The translations under genes and the position numbers were made by a program. Shown piece after piece: positions 1-8,376 of a DNA stretch of 64,000 nucleotides. Position 1 is the stretch's first letter. Every line of letters begins with the position of its first letter. Source of the stretch: Wansuia hejianensis. GTDB lineage: Bacteria > Bacillota > Clostridia > Lachnospirales > Lachnospiraceae. Below the pieces are notes generated by a model. The model saw nothing but the letters and a program-made list of their open reading frames with translations, did no database searches and was not told where the DNA came from. Location of the stretch: positions 1,005,501 to 1,069,500 of the forward strand of contig NZ_CP060635.1 of assembly GCF_014337215.1 (NCBI RefSeq). The letters are read 5' to 3'.

Positions 1-1050
1 TCCGGATCAATTGTAGTGACGGAACCTGATACCGGGGAAGTGAGAGCGCTGGTAACCTATCCGGGCTATGACAACAACCGTTTAGCGAATCAGATGGATA
101 CAGGATACTACAATCAGTTGTACAATGACCTGTCTACACCATTTTATAACAAAGCGACCCAGCAGCTGACGGCGCCCGGTTCTACTTTTAAGCCGGTCAT
201 GGCTGCAGCCGCCCTGAACGAAGGAATCGTTGACAACAGCACAATCATTAACTGCAACGGCCTGTTTGGAGAGGGGCTTGTGGATAAGGGTGACCAGATC
301 CACTGCTGGTATGCGCCCGGCCACGGGGACTTGAACATCATTGGAGGAATTCAGAATTCCTGCAACGTATTTTTCTGTACTATCGCCTACAGGCTGGGGC
401 TGAACGGGGCGAATGAATTTGTCCAGAAAGACGCCCTGAGCAAGATTCAGACATATGCGCAGATGTTCAATCTGGATCAGAAAACCAATCTGCAGATCCC
501 GGAATCCACTCCGCATATTTCGGATGAACTGGCGATCCCGTCTGCGATCGGGCAGGGTACCCATTCCTATACAACCTCCCAGCTGGCGCGTTATGCCTTG
601 ACCATAAGGAATAACGGGGTCAGCTATGACCTGAACCTGCTGGATAAGGTGACGGATTCCTCTGGGAATCTCCTGGAAGAATTCTCGCCGCAGATTTCCA
701 AGCAGACGCAGCTTTCTCAGGTGGTCTGGGATGATATTCACGAGGGCATGCGCGGCGTGATTCAGATCAGCAGCGAATTTGCGGATTTTCCAGTGGAGCT
801 GTACGGCAAAACCGGTACTGCGCAGGAATCAAAAACCCGTCCAAACCATGCCTTATTTATCGGTTATTCCCATTATGGCGAGGAAGAAGATATTGCTTTT
901 GCAATACGTATTGCCTATGGTTATTCTTCCACCAACGCCAAAATGGTAGCAAAAGATATGCTTCAATATTACTATAATCTGGAGGATGAAACAGAAGTTC
1001 TGACCGGAACATCCGCGCAGGAGGGAATTTCCAATACTGTAACGGATTAA
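1..1050 (+). CDS. mrdA: Penicillin-binding protein 2-type transpeptidase, C-terminal part
   Basis: Class B PBP transpeptidase domain that cross-links peptidoglycan, probably for side-wall elongation because rodA lies in the same operon. The frame is open from base 1, so the 5' end lies outside the window; 349 residues are visible. All three active-site motifs are present: S-x-x-K as STFK (nt 181-192, nucleophile Ser), S-x-N as SCN (nt 358-366) and KTGT (nt 808-819). The internal GTG at 16 is only a codon of the longer gene. It is followed after 63 bp by minD. The family assignment is firm; the choice between PBP2 and other class B proteins rests on the minD-minE-rodA neighbours. Confidence 0.93.
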   Translation, partial: SGSIVVTEPDTGEVRALVTYPGYDNNRLANQMDTGYYNQLYNDLSTPFYNKATQQLTAPGSTFKPVMAAAALNEGIVDNSTIINCNGLFGEGLVDKGDQIHCWYAPGHGDLNIIGGIQNSCNVFFCTIAYRLGLNGANEFVQKDALSKIQTYAQMFNLDQKTNLQIPESTPHISDELAIPSAIGQGTHSYTTSQLARYALTIRNNGVSYDLNLLDKVTDSSGNLLEEFSPQISKQTQLSQVVWDDIHEGMRGVIQISSEFADFPVELYGKTGTAQESKTRPNHALFIGYSHYGEEEDIAFAIRIAYGYSSTNAKMVAKDMLQYYYNLEDETEVLTGTSAQEGISNTVTD

Positions 1051-1113
1051 TTCCGTTTTACCTGGCAATCTACAAAAGAGAAAAAAAGTAGAACGGAAAT
1101 GAGGAGGAACAGT

Positions 1114-1893
1114 ATGAACGACGTAATTGTAGTAACATCTGGAAAAGGCGGTGTGGGAAAGACTACCACAGCCGCCAATCTGGGCATAGGGCTCGCAGCC
1201 CTTCAAAAAAAGGTTGTGATGGTGGATACCGATATCGGCCTCCGGAATCTGGATGTGGTTTTGGGACTGGAGAACAGGATTGTCTATAATCTGGTGGACG
1301 TGATCGAAGGCCGCTGCCGCCTCAAACAGGCGCTGATCCGGGACAAGCGCCAGAAGGATCTTTATTTGCTGCCATCCGCCCAGACCCGGGACAAGACTGC
1401 GGTGACTCCGGAACAGATGTGCAAGCTCTGTGAAGAATTGAAGACGGAATTCGATTATGTGATCCTGGATTGCCCGGCCGGGATTGAACAGGGATTCCAG
1501 AATGCCATTGCCGGAGCCAACCGGGCTGTAGTAGTTACCACGCCTGAGGTTTCATCCATCCGTGACGCAGACAGAATTATCGGTATTCTGGAGGCCTCCG
1601 ATCTGAGAGATATTTCTCTGGTCATCAACCGCATCCGCCCGGATATGGTGAAACGGGGGGAAATGATGTCGGTGGAGGATGTGGAAGAGATCCTGGCTGT
1701 ACCGCTGATCGGGGTCATTCCGGACGATGAGCATGTGGTTGTTGCCACGAACCAGGGCGAACCCATCACAGGCTCGGCTTCAGCCGCGGGAACTGCCTAC
1801 CAGAATATCAGCCGCCGGATCAACGGGGAAGAAGTGCCATACCTGGAGCTGACGGCAAAAAAAGGCTTCTTCCGGCGCATTTTCAAAAAATAG
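1114..1893 (+). CDS. minD: Septum-site determining ATPase MinD
   Basis: Membrane-associated ParA/MinD-type ATPase that positions the division site. A deviant Walker A (GKGGVGKTT, residues 10-18) follows the first strand, the switch region reads VDTDIGLRNLD and Walker B is VILDCPAG. The last residues, GFFRRIFKK, form the usual amphipathic membrane-targeting helix. I chose the ATG at 1114 because AGGAGG sits 7 bases upstream; an in-frame ATG at 1099 has no ribosome site and would add five residues. minE follows after 10 bp, so the pair is translated together. Length (259 aa) is normal for the family. Confidence 0.96.
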   Translation: MNDVIVVTSGKGGVGKTTTAANLGIGLAALQKKVVMVDTDIGLRNLDVVLGLENRIVYNLVDVIEGRCRLKQALIRDKRQKDLYLLPSAQTRDKTAVTPEQMCKLCEELKTEFDYVILDCPAGIEQGFQNAIAGANRAVVVTTPEVSSIRDADRIIGILEASDLRDISLVINRIRPDMVKRGEMMSVEDVEEILAVPLIGVIPDDEHVVVATNQGEPITGSASAAGTAYQNISRRINGEEVPYLELTAKKGFFRRIFKK

Positions 1894-1903
1894 GAGGCAT
1901 TTC

Positions 1904-2161
1904 ATGGGTATGTTTCATGAACGGAAACAATTTTCCGGTACGGTAGCCCGGGAACGGCTGGCAACCCTGCTGAGCGCTGAACGGCTGGCCTGTTCTCCCC
2001 GAAATATACAAATGCTGAAAAATGACCTGACAATGACGATCAACCGGTATTTACCGGCAGATGAAGCGGCTATAACGATTCAGATCGATTATTCGCCGGC
2101 CGTCATGACAATCAAGGTACCGATACAGAAGACAGAGGATACGCATGCTAAAACAATATAA
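1904..2161 (+). CDS. minE: Cell division topological specificity factor MinE
   Basis: Small (85 aa) partner of MinD that stimulates its ATPase and restricts it to the poles. The N-terminal half (ARERLATLLSAER) matches the MinD-binding helix region and the C-terminal half the beta-rich topological-specificity domain. TAGGAGG lies 7 bases before the ATG. The last 17 bases overlap rodA. A MinE, rather than a DivIVA/MinJ partner, implies an oscillating Min system, which is common in Clostridia. Confidence 0.93.
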   Translation: MGMFHERKQFSGTVARERLATLLSAERLACSPRNIQMLKNDLTMTINRYLPADEAAITIQIDYSPAVMTIKVPIQKTEDTHAKTI

Positions 2162-3305
2162 GCTTAAAGACTACAATTTCAGACTGATACTACTGTTGGT
2201 GGCTATCAGTATCTTTGGCATTCTGCTGGTGGGTTCCGCCGATCCGGCACTGCAGAAGAGGCAGATGGTCGGGGTAATCGGCGGCCTGATCCTGATGTTC
2301 ATCGTATCTCTGATGGACTACAGCTGGATCCTTAACTTTTACTGGTTGATCTATATCCTGAATCTGGGGCTGCTGTTGCTGGTCCTGGTGACCGGGGATA
2401 CCAAAAAGGGGGCATCCCGCTGGATACAGATCGGCGGGGATAACGGCTTCCAGTTCCAGCCTACGGAAGTGGCCAAAATCATGCTGATTTTGTTCTTTGC
2501 GATGTTCCTGATGAAACACGAAGAGGATCTGAACACGCTGAAGACGATTGTAAAAGCGGTGATTTTACTGGCCATACCTCTGGCGCTGGTAATCCGGCAG
2601 CCGGATTTGAAAAACACCATCACCATAGGGATTATTTTCTGTATCCTGATGTATGTGGCGGGGCTGAGCTATAAAATCATCGGAGGAATCCTCCTGGTAG
2701 TGATTCCGCTGATCCTGATCGCATTTTTCCTGATCACACAGACCGATCTTGAAATCATCGACTCCTATCAGAAAGAGCGGATCATGACCTTTCTGGACCC
2801 GGAGAACGAGGAGTATTCAGAATCTGCCATACAGCAGAATAACTCTATTACAGCCATAGGAAGCGGTCAGCTGACGGGAAAGGGCCTGAATAATAACAAG
2901 GTTTCCTCTTCCAACAAAGGGAATTTTGTAGCTGAAATACAGAATGATTTTATCTTTGCGGTAGCAGGAGAGGAGCTGGGATTTGTGGGCTGTTTTGCCA
3001 TACTTCTGTTGCTTTTCTTCATTGTATATGAATGTATCCGAATGGGAAGGCGGGCAAAGGATTCAGCAGGGCATACGATCTGCTGCGGGGTAGCTTCGCT
3101 GGTTGCCGTCCAGAGCTTTATCAATATCTGTGTCGCGACCGGCCTTCTGCCCAATACAGGAACACCACTGCCTTTTGTCAGCTATGGGCTGACTTCCCTG
3201 TTCAGCCTGTTCATTGGAATGGGGCTGGTACTCAATGTCGGACTTCAGAACCGAAATTATTACGGAGGTGAAAAAGCCTATGAACATCGGATTCATCGCG
3301 CATGA
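2145..3305 (+). CDS. rodA: Rod-shape determining SEDS glycosyltransferase RodA
   Basis: Polytopic SEDS-family peptidoglycan polymerase (386 aa, about ten membrane segments) that works with a class B PBP in side-wall synthesis. Visible family features are the QPTEVAK segment, the IRQPDLKNT loop and a C-terminal P-F-V-S-Y-G motif. It starts inside minE and its 3' end overlaps the following mgsA-like gene by 26 bases, so the operon is tightly coupled. The partner PBP is the gene at the left edge of the window. FtsW is the alternative, but elongation context and length favour RodA. Confidence 0.93.
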   Translation: MLKQYKLKDYNFRLILLLVAISIFGILLVGSADPALQKRQMVGVIGGLILMFIVSLMDYSWILNFYWLIYILNLGLLLLVLVTGDTKKGASRWIQIGGDNGFQFQPTEVAKIMLILFFAMFLMKHEEDLNTLKTIVKAVILLAIPLALVIRQPDLKNTITIGIIFCILMYVAGLSYKIIGGILLVVIPLILIAFFLITQTDLEIIDSYQKERIMTFLDPENEEYSESAIQQNNSITAIGSGQLTGKGLNNNKVSSSNKGNFVAEIQNDFIFAVAGEELGFVGCFAILLLLFFIVYECIRMGRRAKDSAGHTICCGVASLVAVQSFINICVATGLLPNTGTPLPFVSYGLTSLFSLFIGMGLVLNVGLQNRNYYGGEKAYEHRIHRA

Positions 3306-3675
3306 TGAAAAAAAGATATTGATGCAGAATTTCTGTATCGCATACCGGTCCATTCTGTCAAAGCATGAGCTCTACGCTACAGGCACAACCGGACGGATGA
3401 TCGAAGAGGCCTGCGGGCTGAGCATTCACAAATATCTGGCCGGCCATGTGGGCGGCGTTCAGCAGCTGGCAGTACAGATCGAACAGAACGATATCGACCT
3501 GCTGATCTTTCTGCGTGACCCGCAGAGCCCTAAAAGCCACGAACCGGATGCCAAACATTTAATTCGTATCTGTGACATACACAGCATTCCGCTGGCGACT
3601 AATCTGGCGACAGCCGAGATGCTGGTGAAATCATTAGACCGGGGAGAGATGGAGTGGCGTGAAATCTACAGATAA
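3280..3675 (+). CDS. mgsA: Methylglyoxal synthase paralogue 1, catalytic Asp replaced by Val
   Basis: Methylglyoxal synthase fold (131 aa), which normally converts dihydroxyacetone phosphate to methylglyoxal and phosphate. GGAGGTG at 3264-3270 selects the ATG at 3280. Phosphate-binding ATGTTGR and NLATAEM are present. Against E. coli MgsA (aligned from memory, offset 11), His19, Asp20, Asp91, His98 and Asp101 correspond to H8, D9, D80, H87 and D90 here, but catalytic Asp71 corresponds to Val60 (codon GTT at 3457-3459, motif GGVQQ). One base change from GAT would explain it. A second paralogue lies at 61212-61616. Activity is therefore doubtful unless another residue substitutes. Confidence 0.85.
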   Translation: MNIGFIAHDEKKILMQNFCIAYRSILSKHELYATGTTGRMIEEACGLSIHKYLAGHVGGVQQLAVQIEQNDIDLLIFLRDPQSPKSHEPDAKHLIRICDIHSIPLATNLATAEMLVKSLDRGEMEWREIYR

Positions 3676-4684
3676 TCGGAAGAATATTCATATCCTGAAC
3701 CGGGTGCTGATCGGCACAGTGATCTGCATCGTGGTTTTGTTCGCCATTTTTGTTATCCTGCTGATCAAACAGGACAGGGAAATGGATCTCTCCCAGTCCT
3801 ATTCACCACAGGCAGCGGAGAACTCCGGGAAAGGCTCTGAGTTTTCTCTGCAGAAGGCGCCGGCGTTCGCTTCCGGCCTCTGTGTATCAGAGGGAGCAGT
3901 TGTACTGCCTGATGTGATGCTGCAGGGCAACACGGAAAAAGGGCTGCTGTTTAATCTGGACACGGGAGAAGCGCTTTTTGCCCAGGGGATCTATGACCAG
4001 GCATATCCTGCCAGCATTACCAAAATTATGACTGCGATACTTGCCGTAAAATATGGTACGATGGAAGACCAGGTTGTCATGGCTGAAGGAGATTTTGCTC
4101 TGGAAGAGGGCTCTCAGGTCAGTGGTATGGCTGCAGGCGATATTGTAACGATGGATCAGCTTTTCCATGCCCTTGTGGTCTATTCGGCCAACGATGCGGC
4201 CATGGCAATTGCCCGCCAGATTGGAGGGACTGTCGATCATTTTGTTGAAATGATGAATGAGGAAGCCCTGGCACTGGGCATGACAGGGACTCATTTTATC
4301 AATCCTCACGGCCTGCACGACGGCAGTCACTATACGACGGCATATGACGTATATCTGATGCTGAACGAAGCTTTCCGCTACAGTGCTTTTACAGATGCCA
4401 TACAGATGAATATGTATCATCTGAAGGTCACCCGGGGGGACGGAAGCCAGGTTTCTTTCCGTCTGGATTCAACGGATAAATACCTGACAGGTGAGAAGAC
4501 TGCCCCCAAAAATGTAAATTTGCTGGGAGGCAAAACAGGGACTACCAGTGAAGCGGGAGCATGCCTGGCAATTATCGCCCAGAACGCCTATGGCGTCCCA
4601 TATATGGCAGTCATATTAAATGCAGATAACAGGTCTATTCTCTATGAGGATATGAATAAACTATTGATGCAAATTAATTCCTAA
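3659..4684 (+). CDS. D-alanyl-D-alanine carboxypeptidase (peptidase S11)
   Basis: Serine DD-carboxypeptidase of the DacA/DacF type (341 aa) that trims peptidoglycan stem peptides. An N-terminal membrane segment at residues about 14-36 anchors or exports it. Active-site motifs are SITK (Ser nucleophile), SAN and KTGT near residue 290. The start is GTG at 3659, inside the mgsA-like gene, giving a 17-base overlap and translational coupling. It closes the PBP2-Min-RodA operon. The C-terminal beta domain usual in DacA is short or missing, so it may be a compact S11 enzyme. Confidence 0.88.
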   Translation: MKSTDNRKNIHILNRVLIGTVICIVVLFAIFVILLIKQDREMDLSQSYSPQAAENSGKGSEFSLQKAPAFASGLCVSEGAVVLPDVMLQGNTEKGLLFNLDTGEALFAQGIYDQAYPASITKIMTAILAVKYGTMEDQVVMAEGDFALEEGSQVSGMAAGDIVTMDQLFHALVVYSANDAAMAIARQIGGTVDHFVEMMNEEALALGMTGTHFINPHGLHDGSHYTTAYDVYLMLNEAFRYSAFTDAIQMNMYHLKVTRGDGSQVSFRLDSTDKYLTGEKTAPKNVNLLGGKTGTTSEAGACLAIIAQNAYGVPYMAVILNADNRSILYEDMNKLLMQINS

Positions 4685-4700
4685 ATTTTTTGAATTCTGC

Positions 4701-4729
4701 TTGTATTTTTTGTTCAAATACACTATAAT
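4701..4729 (+). promoter_or_regulatory. Housekeeping promoter of the small P-loop gene
   Basis: TTGTAT (4701-4706), a 17-base spacer, and TATAAT (4724-4729). It lies 17 bases after the carboxypeptidase stop and 62 bases before the next ATG, so the following gene has its own transcript. Confidence 0.75.
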
Positions 4730-4791
4730 TAGAGCATGAACTAAGAAGTTTTTAGTCAAATTACTAATATTAGTCCAAGGAGGAAACTGCT

Positions 4792-5217
4792 ATGGTTCAA
4801 TTAATTGTCGGTAAAAAAGGAAAGGGAAAGACCAAATACCTTCTGGATAAGGTAAATACAGCGATTAAAGCTGCCAACGGCAACATTGTCTATCTAGACA
4901 AGAGTTCCAAACACATGTATGAGTTAAACAATAAAGTCCGTCTGATTGATGTTTCTATCTACCCGCTGAAAAACAGCGATGAGTTTATCGGTTTCATTTG
5001 CGGTATCCTTTCTCAGGATCATGATCTGGAGCAGATGTATCTGGACAGTTTTCTGCGTTTATCCAGACTGGAAGGCAACGAGTCTATGATCGACGATTGT
5101 GTCAGCCAGCTGGAGAATGTCAGCAAAATTTTCAATGTTGATTTTATTCTCAGCGTTTCCATGGATAAAGAGGAATTGAGTGCCAGTCTTCAGGAAAAGG
5201 TTATTCTGGCTTTATAA
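4792..5217 (+). CDS. Small P-loop protein of unknown function
   Basis: A 141-residue protein, not recognised with confidence. An N-terminal Walker A-like motif, GKKGKGKT (residues 7-14), follows a hydrophobic strand (VQLIV), and VDFILSVSMD near residue 120 could be a Walker B-like strand. No membrane segment or signal is visible. AAGGAGG precedes the ATG. It is monocistronic, with a promoter at 4701-4729 and a terminator at 5234-5276. Database names such as 'twitching motility protein' would not be supported by anything seen here. It could be a nucleotide-binding regulator. Confidence 0.75.
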   Translation: MVQLIVGKKGKGKTKYLLDKVNTAIKAANGNIVYLDKSSKHMYELNNKVRLIDVSIYPLKNSDEFIGFICGILSQDHDLEQMYLDSFLRLSRLEGNESMIDDCVSQLENVSKIFNVDFILSVSMDKEELSASLQEKVILAL

Positions 5218-5233
5218 ATACATACCATAAGCA

Positions 5234-5276
5234 TAAATCAGGAATAATTCTGCCCGGCGGAATTGTTCCTGATTTA
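5234..5276 (+). terminator. Rho-independent terminator
   Basis: 17-bp stem (5234-5250 with 5260-5276, one G-U pair) and a 9-base GC-rich loop, followed by an A/T-rich stretch. The stem's A-rich 5' side and T-rich 3' side would also let it act from the other strand. Confidence 0.75.
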
Positions 5277-5355
5277 TTTACTATGAAACCCCGGACGGCA
5301 GCCACGAAACGGAGGTATAAGTTTTTTCTTATATCCTCGTTAAGAAAAAAATGAG

Positions 5356-5383
5356 TTGATTTTCATTAGGGTTATGTTAAAAT
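5356..5383 (+). promoter_or_regulatory. Promoter of the cobalamin-riboswitch transcript
   Basis: TTGATT (5356-5361), 16-base spacer, TAAAAT (5378-5383). Transcription would begin near 5390, just before the riboswitch aptamer. Confidence 0.55.
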
Positions 5384-5404
5384 AACTCTGGACAATTTAA
5401 TAAC

Positions 5405-5580
5405 CAGCATGCAGCGGTACGCCGGAGAAATGCCGGCGTTTAATAGGGAATACAGTGTAGAATCTGTAGCAGCCCGCTTTACTGTGATAATTATGCGATC
5501 TTCTGAATGCCACTGGCCGGTTACAGGCTGGGAAGGCGAAGACCGTGACGATTTAAGCCAGGAGACCTGCCCTGCATCGT
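5405..5580 (+). ncRNA. Cobalamin (adenosylcobalamin-type) riboswitch aptamer
   Basis: The conserved core blocks appear in the expected order: TAATAGGGAA (near 5442), a pairing arm ending in GCCCGC, ACTGTGA, then GCCACTGG, GGGAAGGC, and the B12 box AGCCAGGAGACCTGCC at 5556-5571. This aptamer binds cobalamin and lowers expression of the downstream genes when cobalamin is plentiful. It is followed by a terminator hairpin (5645-5664) and then the ABC importer operon. Boundaries are approximate. The 69-codon reading frame across it is not a gene. Recognition of the B12 box and core is direct; repression through termination is inferred from the layout. Confidence 0.95.
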
Positions 5581-5644
5581 ATCAACGTGTTTTCGGTGGG
5601 GAAAAACAGGTAAATTGAAGAAGAAATTTGGATATTTACATATG

Positions 5645-5675
5645 GCACTGCCTCACGGCGGTGCTATTTTTGTTG
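5645..5675 (+). terminator. Terminator of the cobalamin-riboswitch expression platform
   Basis: GCACTGCC (5645-5652) pairs with GGCGGTGC (5657-5664; one G-U pair) around a TCAC loop, followed by TATTTTTGTTGT. It lies between the aptamer and the first ATG of the operon (5735), where a ligand-controlled terminator would be expected. Confidence 0.8.
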
Positions 5676-5734
5676 TATCAGAACGTTTAAATTTTATGAC
5701 CCGACTCAGAGACACAGAAGAAAAGGAGGAACTT

Positions 5735-7423
5735 ATGAAACAAAATTGGAAAAAACTCTCAGGCGTTTTGCTGGGCGCGGTACTTGCCGCTGGATTGCTG
5801 GCTGGCTGCGGGGGGACCGCTGATACGTCTGCTTCCGGCAGCCAGCCTTCCGGCGGCAGTCCGGCCACAAGCTCAATTTCCGCCCCGGCCGGCAGCGCTT
5901 CTTCTGCTGCGGTCAGCAGTTCCGGTCAGGAAACGGCAGAAGTCAAAAATGAGACCGAAGAAATTGTTCTGGGCTCTGTCAGGGATATGATTCCCGGAGA
6001 GGGAGATGCGTTTTATGTAAATCTTTCCGCTCAGGTCTGGGAACCTCTGGTCATTAATAACAACCATGCGCTGGAGCCTGGACTTGCAGAATCGTGGGAA
6101 TTCAACGATGACTGCACAGAGTGGACATTTCATCTGGCAGAAAACGCTGTCTTCACCGATGGGGTAAAGTTTGATGCGGATGTATGCATCCAGAATATTG
6201 AACGCTATAAGACAGGTCCACTGACCTCTACCTATACTTCCCTCAGCATTGATAAGTCCTTTCCCAATCTGAAGGAAATTGTAAAGGTGGATGATTATAC
6301 TGTAAAGTTCGTCTTCAATGAGCCGATTACCACTCTGGACGCACTTCTCGGTGACTACGGAAGTCCAATGATCAGCCCCAATTGCTTTGACCCACAGACA
6401 GGGGAAATCACTTCTCAGGTTGTCGGGACCGGCCGTTATATGATCGAAGAGCATGTACAGGACCAGTACGCGGTCTTTGTAAGAAATGATAATTACTGGG
6501 GTGATAATCCAGGAAAAGTAAAACGCTACCGCGTGAACTGTATCCCCGATTCGGAAACCCGCTATTCCGCGCTTGTTTCAGGAGAAATCATGGGTCTCAT
6601 GGATAACGGCGCAATTATGGTAGACGCAGCCGCTAAGCTGGCAGAAAGCGACGACCGATTCGAGATTGAACCTACAAAAAGCCATATGACTCATTACCTC
6701 TATGTCAATGGTTCCAAAGAATATCTGGGAGATGTTAAACTCCGCCAGGCCATCAGCTGTGCCATCGACCGGGATCAGCTGAACGAAACACTGTACCAGG
6801 GGCTATGTTATCCCGCTTACAGCGCGCTGAGTAATCAGACGCCTCTTTACAAGGAAATTCAGGGAACATATGATCTGGACCGGGCCAAGGAGCTGGCGGA
6901 TGAAGTGCTCCAGGGACAGAGGCTTCAGGCAACACTGATCATCGGACAGCGTGTGGTTGACGGTTATCCTGCGAAAGCAATGGCGGAATATATGCAGTCA
7001 GCTCTCTCCGAAATAGGAATTGATATCAGCATTGAACTGTTGGACAATGAAGTTACCACAGAGCGCCTGAAATCCGGAGATTATGATTTTTGCATCAACG
7101 TGACCGGGCTGAACAGCGCAGACCCCTATTCCACGCTCTACAGCTGGATGGATTCCGAAGGCTCTTACAATGTGGATTACCACTGGAATTATTCCAATAC
7201 GGAGGTGGACAAGCTTCTGGCATCCGTGTTGAATGAAAAGGATGCCGACAAGCGGGCTGAGATATATGGGCGGCTGCAGGAAATCTCTGCTGAGGAGCTT
7301 CCGGTGATCCCGATCCTTTACTATGTCAACGTAAATATTCATAATAAAGAAATCACAGGCTATACTTCAGAGCTGTTTGACGGCGTCAGCATCCCGACTC
7401 TGGAATGGGCCGCGAACCGATAA
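5735..7423 (+). CDS. ABC importer substrate-binding lipoprotein (SBP family 5)
   Basis: Extracellular substrate-binding protein of the peptide/nickel (DppA/NikA/OppA) type, 562 aa. A lipoprotein signal with lipobox LLAGC (Cys25) is followed by a Ser/Gly/Ala-rich linker and the binding domain (EPLVINNNHALEPGLAESWEFNDD is cut short here: residues E-P-L to E-S-W match the family start). The start at 5735 is set by AGGAGG at 5724-5729; the in-frame extension to 5615 lies in the riboswitch leader. Control by a cobalamin riboswitch suggests the cargo is cobalt, a cobalt chelate or a corrinoid precursor rather than a peptide; that part is inference. It is first in a six-gene operon. Confidence 0.9.
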   Translation: MKQNWKKLSGVLLGAVLAAGLLAGCGGTADTSASGSQPSGGSPATSSISAPAGSASSAAVSSSGQETAEVKNETEEIVLGSVRDMIPGEGDAFYVNLSAQVWEPLVINNNHALEPGLAESWEFNDDCTEWTFHLAENAVFTDGVKFDADVCIQNIERYKTGPLTSTYTSLSIDKSFPNLKEIVKVDDYTVKFVFNEPITTLDALLGDYGSPMISPNCFDPQTGEITSQVVGTGRYMIEEHVQDQYAVFVRNDNYWGDNPGKVKRYRVNCIPDSETRYSALVSGEIMGLMDNGAIMVDAAAKLAESDDRFEIEPTKSHMTHYLYVNGSKEYLGDVKLRQAISCAIDRDQLNETLYQGLCYPAYSALSNQTPLYKEIQGTYDLDRAKELADEVLQGQRLQATLIIGQRVVDGYPAKAMAEYMQSALSEIGIDISIELLDNEVTTERLKSGDYDFCINVTGLNSADPYSTLYSWMDSEGSYNVDYHWNYSNTEVDKLLASVLNEKDADKRAEIYGRLQEISAEELPVIPILYYVNVNIHNKEITGYTSELFDGVSIPTLEWAANR

Positions 7424-7425
7424 AA

Positions 7426-8376
7426 ATGGGAATTGCAAAGTATATTGGTAAAAAATTGATTATGCTGATTCCTGTGCTTTTCGGCATTACAGTTCTGGCG
7501 TTTCTGCTGGGCGTCCTATCCCCGGGCGACCCAGTGGAAGCCGTTCTGAATCCGGACGGCACACAGATCGTGAGCGACGAAGAATATGCGATTATGAGGG
7601 AACGAATGGGACTGGATGATCCGGTCCCTGTTCAGTATGTAAAATGGTTGAAAAATGCTCTGACAGGTGATTTGGGCAGATCCTTTTTTACCAACAAGGA
7701 AATTAGGGATCAGCTCGCTTACCGTCTTCCCTATACAATCCGTCTGGCCTGCTTCGGCATGTGCCTGACAGTGGTGTTCGGACTTGGCTTCGGTATCCTG
7801 ATGGCCCGCTATAGAGACAAATGGCCGGACAGGCTCCTTCGATTGATTACGACACTCATGCTGTCGGTACCCGGCTTCTGGCTGGCGATCCTGCTGATCC
7901 TGGTTTTGGTAGAACAGCTGCACCTTCTGCCAACCAGCGGTCTCAATGGTTTTTCCTCCTATATTATGCCGGGGATCACGGTCGCGTTCTCCACAATCGG
8001 CGTGTGTGCTCGTCTGACCAGAACCGCAGTTTTGGACGAGCTGGGCCGCCAGTATGTGACGGTCGCCAGCGCTAAAGGAATGAAGGCGAAAACAGTCACA
8101 TTCCGCCATGCATTCCGGAATTCGCTGATTCCAATTACAACTTTTCTGGGAAATTATTTTGCAGGTATCCTGGGGGGATCGACAATCGCTGAAGTTATTT
8201 TCAACATACCGGGCATCGGGAACTATGCGATCTCCGCGGTAAAATCCAGAGACTATTATGTGGTTCAGGCATATGTGCTGTTTAGCGGCCTGGTCTATGT
8301 GGTGATAAATATTGTCATCGATCTTTTATATCTGGTGCTGAATCCTAAGATAAGGGTAGGTGAGAAGGTAGGGTGA
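7426..8376 (+). CDS. ABC importer permease, DppB/NikB type
   Basis: Inner-membrane permease of the peptide/nickel importer family (316 aa from 7426). The first helix (LIMLIPVLFGITVLAFLL) and the following GDP-rich loop are typical, and the EAA-type cytoplasmic loop near residues 210-230 reads TVASAKGMK. The ATG at 7426 gives the usual family start; an ATG at 7405 inside the binding-protein gene is possible, and neither has a strong ribosome site, so translation may be coupled. The final four bases overlap the next permease start (GTGA). It pairs with the gene at 8373. Confidence 0.9.
   Translation: MGIAKYIGKKLIMLIPVLFGITVLAFLLGVLSPGDPVEAVLNPDGTQIVSDEEYAIMRERMGLDDPVPVQYVKWLKNALTGDLGRSFFTNKEIRDQLAYRLPYTIRLACFGMCLTVVFGLGFGILMARYRDKWPDRLLRLITTLMLSVPGFWLAILLILVLVEQLHLLPTSGLNGFSSYIMPGITVAFSTIGVCARLTRTAVLDELGRQYVTVASAKGMKAKTVTFRHAFRNSLIPITTFLGNYFAGILGGSTIAEVIFNIPGIGNYAISAVKSRDYYVVQAYVLFSGLVYVVINIVIDLLYLVLNPKIRVGEKVG

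Noticed and set aside
82..741. 219-codon minus-strand frame at the left edge
   Set aside because: Antisense to the PBP transpeptidase domain with all catalytic motifs.
5409..5618. 69-codon reading frame upstream of the binding-protein gene
   Set aside because: It covers the cobalamin aptamer and B12 box; the sequence is explained by RNA structure.
5615..5734. N-terminal extension of the substrate-binding protein
   Set aside because: It runs through the terminator hairpin; the lipoprotein signal and AGGAGG fix the start at 5735.
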